A stretch of 34,157 nucleotides of DNA from a virus: the IMG/VR virus record IMGVR_UViG_3300035633_000127, positions 1 to 34,157 of that record. One strand, written 5' to 3'. Position numbers and translations under genes: made by a program. Shown in pieces: positions 30,636 to 34,157 of this stretch. Below the pieces are notes generated by a model. It had not been told where the DNA came from, ran no database searches, and saw only the letters and a list, made by a program, of their open reading frames with translations. Every line of letters begins with the position of its first letter. The first letter of the stretch is position 1.

Positions 30636-30668
30636 GCTTAATTTTACATCGAATTTAAAAACAAGAGA

Positions 30669-30992
30669 ATGAAAAAAGAATTACAGACCGTCAAGGGGAA
30701 ACCCTTACGCAAGGCCCGGAGATTTCACGCCACGGGCCAAATTTTGACGATCTCGGACGATTTCCGATCGTTTGGGATTGAATGCTCCCGGGAGGATATT
30801 AAAGGCCTCTTAACGCCTAAAACCGACAAAATCAAACTATCGATTAATGTCAGTTATGAAAATTCGATCTTGTTACGTCATTGGATCAAGGTCGGAGATA
30901 CCGTTTATCTCGATCTCGTTTATCTTGTATTTTATGAGGGGAACGGAGACGAGACAAGTTCAAAGATCTATTTTAAAAACTTCTTAAAATGA
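30669..30992 (+). CDS. First gene of the right early operon, unknown function
   Basis: 107 residues. Probable OB-like or other beta barrel: RRFHATGQILTISDDFRSFGI, KIKLSINVSYENSI, GDTVYLDLVYLVFYEG. No catalytic motif. The leader AAAAACAAGAGAATGAAAA matches that of the gene at 6601. Overlaps the next gene by 4 bases (ATGA). Confidence 0.6.
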   Translation: MKKELQTVKGKPLRKARRFHATGQILTISDDFRSFGIECSREDIKGLLTPKTDKIKLSINVSYENSILLRHWIKVGDTVYLDLVYLVFYEGNGDETSSKIYFKNFLK

Positions 30993-31228
30993 AAAAAAAA
31001 GAGTTAAAGGACTTAACTCCGAAAGATCTCTCATTCGAGGAACTCGTTTTGTTAAAAATTAAGATCCGGAGGAACCGCCCCAAGTTAAAGAAAAAACTAA
31101 AAATGGAGGCGGATCTCCTTATCGAAATGATTAACGACGAACTCGAGGAGAGGGGATTCGGGAAAGAGGCCGAATTAAAACAGTCTATTACAAACCCAAA
31201 ACCGCGACAAGATGAGAGAAAAAATTAA
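30989..31228 (+). CDS. Small basic helical protein, unknown function
   Basis: 79 residues. Lys/Glu-rich: LTPKDLSFEELVLLKIKIRR, LKKKLKMEADLLIEMINDEL. The 3' end overlaps the XRE gene by 17 bases. No family recognised. Confidence 0.55.
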   Translation: MKKKELKDLTPKDLSFEELVLLKIKIRRNRPKLKKKLKMEADLLIEMINDELEERGFGKEAELKQSITNPKPRQDERKN

Positions 31229-31394
31229 AATCGCAATGATTAAACAAGAGATCTCGTTCCTTGAGCTCGCCGAGGCGACCGGGATACGTTATCAAACGTT
31301 AACCGCATTTATTAACGGAGGGAAAAATACGTTTTTTTCAAACTTTGAAAAAATATGTAATATCTTAGATCTCGAATTATGCGAAAGGAATTAA
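31212..31394 (+). CDS. XRE/Cro-type helix-turn-helix regulator
   Basis: 60 residues, a bare HTH domain: KIAMIKQEISFLELAEATGIRYQTLTAFING, with the helix-turn-helix at about 16-36 and a closing helix FEKICNILDLEL. Likely a dimeric repressor acting on the divergent promoters 0.6 kb upstream; the dyads at 30556-30572 and the 30531/30649 pair are candidate targets. No integrase is seen, so whether it controls lysogeny or only early gene timing is open. Confidence 0.8.
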   Translation: MREKIKIAMIKQEISFLELAEATGIRYQTLTAFINGGKNTFFSNFEKICNILDLELCERN

Positions 31395-31423
31395 TCAATT
31401 ATTCACATTAAAAACTTAAAAAA

Positions 31424-32221
31424 ATGAGTTATTCAAACAGAGAAAAGGATTTTATCAAAAACCCCGCGACGCGTTTCATTGAGTGGAACGGGGACGAGGG
31501 TTTCTTTTATTTTTATGACAAGGAGGCCAAACAGCGTTACACGCTCGACGACTTTCGATTTATTATTCTCGATCAATTATCGACGATCCGAGGATTTAAC
31601 GAACCGACCGACTCGGGGATCTATGCGAACGAGGTTCGACACCTAAAAAAGGATAATTTACACGTTAAGACCTTTAAAGGCGATCACATCGCGAGCGGCC
31701 TTTATGAGACCATAAAAGACACGATCACGGCCAAAGGCGGCAAATTTACCAGATCGTTATACGTCCTCCTTTTCGATGAGGATCAAACGTCTTTTGAATT
31801 GGTTTGTATACAATTATACGGATCCGCGTTCTCGGCATGGCTCGACCTCATCAAAAAGGATATTAAAAAACCGATATACGAGTATATTTTCGCGTATGCC
31901 GGAGGATCCTCCGAGCATAAAAAAGGAAAGATCGTTTATAAAAAACCCGTTATCGTTGTCGACGATATAATCGAGATCTCGGAGGAGGTCGATAAACAGG
32001 CGACGCGATTCGATCAACAATTCCAAGACTATTTAAAGAGTAAAAACGGGGCCGGGGCTTCAATGCACGAGGAAAAGGATCAAAAACAACAAATTATCGA
32101 CGGGCTCCCGGAGGAGGTTAAAGATACTTTCGTCCAAAATTTCGAGAGCCAAAAGAAAACCGGAGAGTTTTCGAACGGGCCCGAACTAACCGAGGACGAT
32201 ATCCCCCCGGAATACAGATAA
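31424..32221 (+). CDS. Probable ssDNA-binding-type early protein
   Basis: 265 residues. Pattern TRFIEWNGDEGFFYFYDKEA ... FRFIILDQLSTIRGFNEPTDSGIYANEVRHLKK ... ASGLYETIKDTI ... GGKFTRSLYVLLFDEDQ ... LYGSAFSAWLDLIKK ... GKIVYKKPVIVVDDI ... QFQDYLK. I recall this family in many Bacteroidota phages, usually hypothetical. Domain order (beta-barrel core, polar linker, acidic C-terminus ELTEDDIPPEYR) is like phage ssDNA-binding proteins such as T7 gp2.5. Location in the early operon agrees. The function is inference. A terminator follows. Confidence 0.5.
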   Translation: MSYSNREKDFIKNPATRFIEWNGDEGFFYFYDKEAKQRYTLDDFRFIILDQLSTIRGFNEPTDSGIYANEVRHLKKDNLHVKTFKGDHIASGLYETIKDTITAKGGKFTRSLYVLLFDEDQTSFELVCIQLYGSAFSAWLDLIKKDIKKPIYEYIFAYAGGSSEHKKGKIVYKKPVIVVDDIIEISEEVDKQATRFDQQFQDYLKSKNGAGASMHEEKDQKQQIIDGLPEEVKDTFVQNFESQKKTGEFSNGPELTEDDIPPEYR

Positions 32222-32222
32222 C

Positions 32223-32249
32223 GAGAGGGGGATCCTCCCTCTCTTTTTT
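32223..32249 (+). terminator. Rho-independent terminator
   Basis: GAGAGGG pairs with CCCTCTC around a loop containing GGATCC, followed by TTTTTT. It limits read-through from the ssDNA-binding-like gene to the next genes. Confidence 0.8.
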
Positions 32250-32269
32250 ATTCACTTAATTTTTTTATT

Positions 32270-32623
32270 ATGTCGAAATACGTTATTTCATTAAAACATA
32301 CACATAAAGAGGACGCGTTTTTCGTCCTTTGGAGGCCCGATCTTTGCGGATATACTTATTTTAAGGAGGCCGCCGGGGCTTATAGTAATAAAACAATCAA
32401 GGCGAACGATCTCAATAACAGAGACTCGACGATCGCAGTCGACGAGAGAACGATCGCGGATCTCTGGGAGGAGTCGCCGTTCGACGGAATATTCGCCGGA
32501 GGAACTATTCTCCCGAATCTCCCGAAAACGAGAAAGGCTCTCAGGATCCTTAAATCTCAATTAAAAAGGAAATATCCCGGGGATTGCCCGAGCGTTAAAG
32601 ATTATAAACATTTTAAGTTTTGA
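32270..32623 (+). CDS. Conserved Bacteroidota phage protein, unknown function
   Basis: 117 residues. KYVISLKHTHKEDAFFVLWRPDLCGYTYFKEAAGAY (residues 3-38) matches a small conserved family I recall only as hypothetical phage proteins of Bacteroidota. The N-terminal S-L-K/R-H-T-H-K motif and W-R-P-x-x-x-G-Y are characteristic. Ends 3 bases before the DUF5131-like gene; the two may act together. Confidence 0.6.
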   Translation: MSKYVISLKHTHKEDAFFVLWRPDLCGYTYFKEAAGAYSNKTIKANDLNNRDSTIAVDERTIADLWEESPFDGIFAGGTILPNLPKTRKALRILKSQLKRKYPGDCPSVKDYKHFKF

Positions 32624-32626
32624 TTT

Positions 32627-33343
32627 ATGGGATTAAACAAACAATCGGGAAACATGTATACTTTTGTCTCCCATACTTGGAACCCTCTCGGGGGACGTTG
32701 TCCGCATAATTGCGGATATTGTTCGACCGGTTCGTTACGGAACCGGTTTCCCAATTTAAAAGATAAATATTCGGGCCCGCCTCGGATAATTGAGTCCGAG
32801 TTAATCTCCCTCGGATCCGGAAAGTTTATCTTTGTTTGCGCTCAAAATGATCTATTCGCGGAAAACATCCCGGCGGAAATTATCGAGAGGATCCTCTCTC
32901 ATTGCCGAGAATTCCCCGAAAACCGTTATTTATTGCAGACCAAAAACCCGGAAAGGATCCTCGATTATCTCGAGGAGATCCCGGACGGATCCGTTATCGC
33001 GACGACGATCGAATCCTCGCGACAATATCTCGAAATTATGGACGATTGCCCGCCTCCGATTAATCGCGCGGTCGCTTGTCATAAGATCGCGAATTATTTC
33101 TCGGTTATGGTTACGGTCGAACCCGTTCTCGATTTTAATCTCGAGTTATTCTCGGAGATTTTGAGACTCTCTCGAGCGTATCAAATTAACATCGGGGCGG
33201 ATTCGGGAAATAATAACCTCCCGGAACCGAACAAAGAGAAACTCGCGAGGTTAATCGAGAGGATCCCCGAGTTTGCAAGCGTAAATTTAAAATCGAATTT
33301 ACGTCGAATTACTTATCCGAACTATAATAAACGTTATGAATAA
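32627..33343 (+). CDS. DUF5131-like (phage Gp37/Gp68) radical SAM-type protein
   Basis: 238 residues. HTWNPLGGRCPHNCGYCSTG contains C-x3-C-x2-C (Cys25, Cys29, Cys32), the iron-sulfur motif of radical SAM enzymes, preceded by the H-T-W-N-P element typical of the DUF5131/Gp37Gp68 family. Later elements fit the half-barrel: GKFIFVCAQNDLFAENIPAE, RYLLQTKNPERIL, GSVIATTIESS, FSVMVTVEPVLDFN. The short length equals the compact members. Substrate unknown; RNA or nucleotide modification is a guess from its place among early genes. Confidence 0.8.
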   Translation: MGLNKQSGNMYTFVSHTWNPLGGRCPHNCGYCSTGSLRNRFPNLKDKYSGPPRIIESELISLGSGKFIFVCAQNDLFAENIPAEIIERILSHCREFPENRYLLQTKNPERILDYLEEIPDGSVIATTIESSRQYLEIMDDCPPPINRAVACHKIANYFSVMVTVEPVLDFNLELFSEILRLSRAYQINIGADSGNNNLPEPNKEKLARLIERIPEFASVNLKSNLRRITYPNYNKRYE

Positions 33344-33629
33344 TAAAAGAAATCAAACCCTCGAGATAATCGAAAAGGGTCTCGAGAAATGGATCCCCGT
33401 CGATGAGAATCGCGTTAAAATCAGTTATATTTTAAAGGCTCTCGAGGATCGCAGATTAACGAAAGAGGTCGAGATTATGACTTTTAACCATATTTTGAAA
33501 CTCTTATCGATCCCGGATCCGGAAAATCGAGTCCTCAAAATTATAATGTTATTCCAATCAGTTTTAATCGATATGTATTCCCCGGAATCGAGAAAACACC
33601 ATCTCGAGACCTTGGAGTCCTTAAATTAA
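33336..33629 (+). CDS. Small helical protein, unknown function
   Basis: 97 residues, overlapping the DUF5131-like gene by 8 bases. Helical throughout (NQTLEIIEKGLEKWIPVDEN, KISYILKALEDRRLTKEVEI, NRVLKIIMLFQSVLIDMYS). It may be a partner of the radical SAM-like protein, since the genes are coupled. No family recognised. Confidence 0.6.
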   Translation: MNNKRNQTLEIIEKGLEKWIPVDENRVKISYILKALEDRRLTKEVEIMTFNHILKLLSIPDPENRVLKIIMLFQSVLIDMYSPESRKHHLETLESLN

Positions 33630-33630
33630 T

Positions 33631-33661
33631 TTTGATATTACGATAATTTATTCGAACTTTG
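33631..33661 (+). promoter_or_regulatory. Promoter of the DUF7666-like cassette
   Basis: TTTG (33631-33634), 19 bases, then GAACTTTG (33654-33661; consensus TAnnTTTG with one mismatch). Predicted start about 33668, giving a ~120-base leader before the ATG at 33790. Confidence 0.5.
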
Positions 33662-33672
33662 TTAACAGAAAA

Positions 33673-33770
33673 TCCGCCGCAAATGTCATATTTTAGAATT
33701 AATAAAGATTTTAACCGAATCGGGACTCGTCAATCAGCGGCGGAGGAAACGTTGTCCCTTTTCGGTTTCC
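33673..33770 (+). promoter_or_regulatory. Structured leader RNA candidate
   Basis: TCCGCCGC (33673-33680) pairs perfectly with GCGGCGGA (33737-33744), closing a 56-base loop. Immediately after, GGAAAC (33745-33750) pairs with GTTTCC (33765-33770), and TTATTT follows. GGGAC (33722-33726) can pair with GTCCC (33754-33758), linking the two elements as a pseudoknot or as an alternative fold. The layout (promoter, 5' element, hairpin with a U-rich follow-up, ATG 20 bases later) is that of a cis-acting leader. A 31-codon ORF (33683-33778, MSYFRINKDF...) lies in the same stretch and is an alternative or a leader peptide. Confidence 0.4.
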
Positions 33771-33789
33771 TTATTTAAAATATTACAGT

Positions 33790-34157
33790 ATGAAAAACAA
33801 AATTTTAGGAGTAAAGGGATTTAACAAAGACTTTACTTGCAGAAAAAAACAATATCAAGAAAACTCAATCTTTACAGAAGATTTAAAACCGGTTCTTTGT
33901 AAAACCGGGATACATTTCTGTAAAATTCCGCTTGATGTATTTAAGTATTATCCCCCTGTTGTCGGGGCTATTTATGCAGAATGTGAATCTTTAGGGGATA
34001 CAATAATAGGCGAAGATAAGGCTTCAACAAATAAGATAAAAGTGAAATCAAAAATCTCTATTAGTAAAATATTTAAACTTCATTTTAATTCGATCTTTGA
34101 TTTCACTTTTATCTTATTTGTTGAAGCCTTATCTTCGCCTATTATTGTATCCCCTAA
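33790..34157 (+). CDS. N-terminal part of a DUF7666-like protein (runs off window end)
   Basis: Open from ATG 33790 to the window end. LGVKGFNKDFTCRKKQYQEN ... KTGIHFCKIPLDVFKYYPPV ... IYAECESLGDTIIGEDKAST ... ISKIFKLHFNSIFD matches the N-terminal domain I associate with DUF7666: K-G-F-x-K-D-x-x-C-R-x-x-Q-x, G-x-H-F-C-x-x-P-x-D-V-F-x-Y-Y, A-x-x-x-x-x-G. In that family the domain is followed by ATSG-type repeats, which is what the window starts with. The last 62 bases are a fold-back, so residues after about 102 (position 34095) are probably not real. Its GATC-poor, A-rich codons differ from the rest of the genome, suggesting a recently acquired cassette. Confidence 0.7.
   Translation, partial: MKNKILGVKGFNKDFTCRKKQYQENSIFTEDLKPVLCKTGIHFCKIPLDVFKYYPPVVGAIYAECESLGDTIIGEDKASTNKIKVKSKISISKIFKLHFNSIFDFTFILFVEALSSPIIVSP
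33991..34157. repeat. Terminal fold-back inverted repeat, 62-base arms
   Basis: 33991-34052 is the perfect reverse complement of 34096-34157, separated by 43 bases. The outer arm ends exactly at the window end. Being inside a coding sequence and at a contig edge, it is most simply a template-switch or assembly chimera. Confidence 0.95.

Larger units (their letters stand above)
30531..30660. promoter_or_regulatory. Divergent control region framed by a 12-bp inverted repeat
   Basis: TTTTAAATTCGA (30531-30542) is the exact reverse complement of TCGAATTTAAAA (30649-30660). One copy overlaps the predicted start of the minus transcript, the other lies just after the predicted start of the plus transcript, so the two arms sit almost symmetrically. 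Candidate paired operators of a genetic switch. Confidence 0.45.

Noticed and set aside
33991-34157. Transposon terminal inverted repeat or hairpin telomere
   Set aside because: The arms lie within a coding sequence at a contig edge with a 43-base loop and no transposase or protelomerase; a chimera is simpler.
1-34157. tRNA or rRNA genes
   Set aside because: I found no cloverleaf-like stretch with a GGTTCRAATCC-type T arm; a tRNA search program would be needed to exclude one fully.

Overview
The window reads as a nearly complete genome of a contractile-tailed phage (or prophage-like element) of a Bacteroidota host, in circularly permuted form. The host call rests on promoter-like sequences of the Bacteroidota type (TTTG / TAnnTTTG), mostly A-rich gene starts without Shine-Dalgarno sequences, and protein families that I recall mainly from Bacteroidota and their phages (DUF6291-, DUF6046-, DUF3873- and DUF7666-like; numbers from memory). 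The window opens inside a gene, at its repeat-coding 27-bp array plus C-terminal domain. It closes inside what looks like the N-terminal half of the same gene, so the two ends probably join. The last 62 bases are a perfect fold-back of sequence 105 bases earlier, most simply an assembly or amplification chimera.

Layout. 0.5-3.7 kb: replication genes (DUF6291-like replisome-organiser-type protein, DnaC-like helicase-loader ATPase, DnaA-domain-IV-like protein) among small unknowns. 3.7-6.3 kb: lysis-type genes (amidase_3 endolysin, a candidate overlapping spanin pair) plus small zinc-ribbon and basic proteins. 6.3-9.2 kb: PUA/ASCH-like protein and the terminase small and large subunits. 9.2-9.9 kb: a secreted-protein gene with its own promoter and terminator, then a candidate small-RNA gene. 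9.9-16.7 kb: Mu-like head and neck genes (gp36/DUF1320, gp29-like portal, MuF, virion morphogenesis protein, tail-terminator-like protein), with a baseplate J/I/fibre-like group placed unusually inside them. 16.8-21.2 kb: ClpP-type prohead protease/scaffold, major capsid protein, small head protein, DUF2586 tail sheath, tail tube. 21.2-28.5 kb: tail chaperone with a -1 frameshift site, tape measure, baseplate hub, spike, gp25/W, LysM/X, fibre with Ig-like repeats, and a terminal virion protein. 28.5-29.5 kb: two membrane proteins. 29.56-30.52 kb: the only minus-strand operon, four small genes. 30.67-33.63 kb: a divergent plus-strand early operon (XRE regulator, probable ssDNA-binding protein, radical-SAM-like DUF5131 protein). 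33.63 kb to the end: promoter, structured leader and start of the DUF7666-like gene.

The morphogenesis genes resemble Mu, but no MuA/MuB transposase, integrase, DNA polymerase or tRNA gene is visible. This looks like a Mu-type virion on a non-transposing replication module. The less ordinary signals are: (i) a candidate small RNA at about 9.79-9.87 kb whose 5' part is an exact 18-base complement of the intergenic region before the prohead protease gene; (ii) a structured leader before the DUF7666-like gene; (iii) a divergent-promoter switch framed by a 12-bp inverted repeat; (iv) a peptide-coding near-palindromic repeat inserted in frame in three unrelated early proteins; (v) strong over-representation of GATC across the genome, except in the DUF7666-like cassette.
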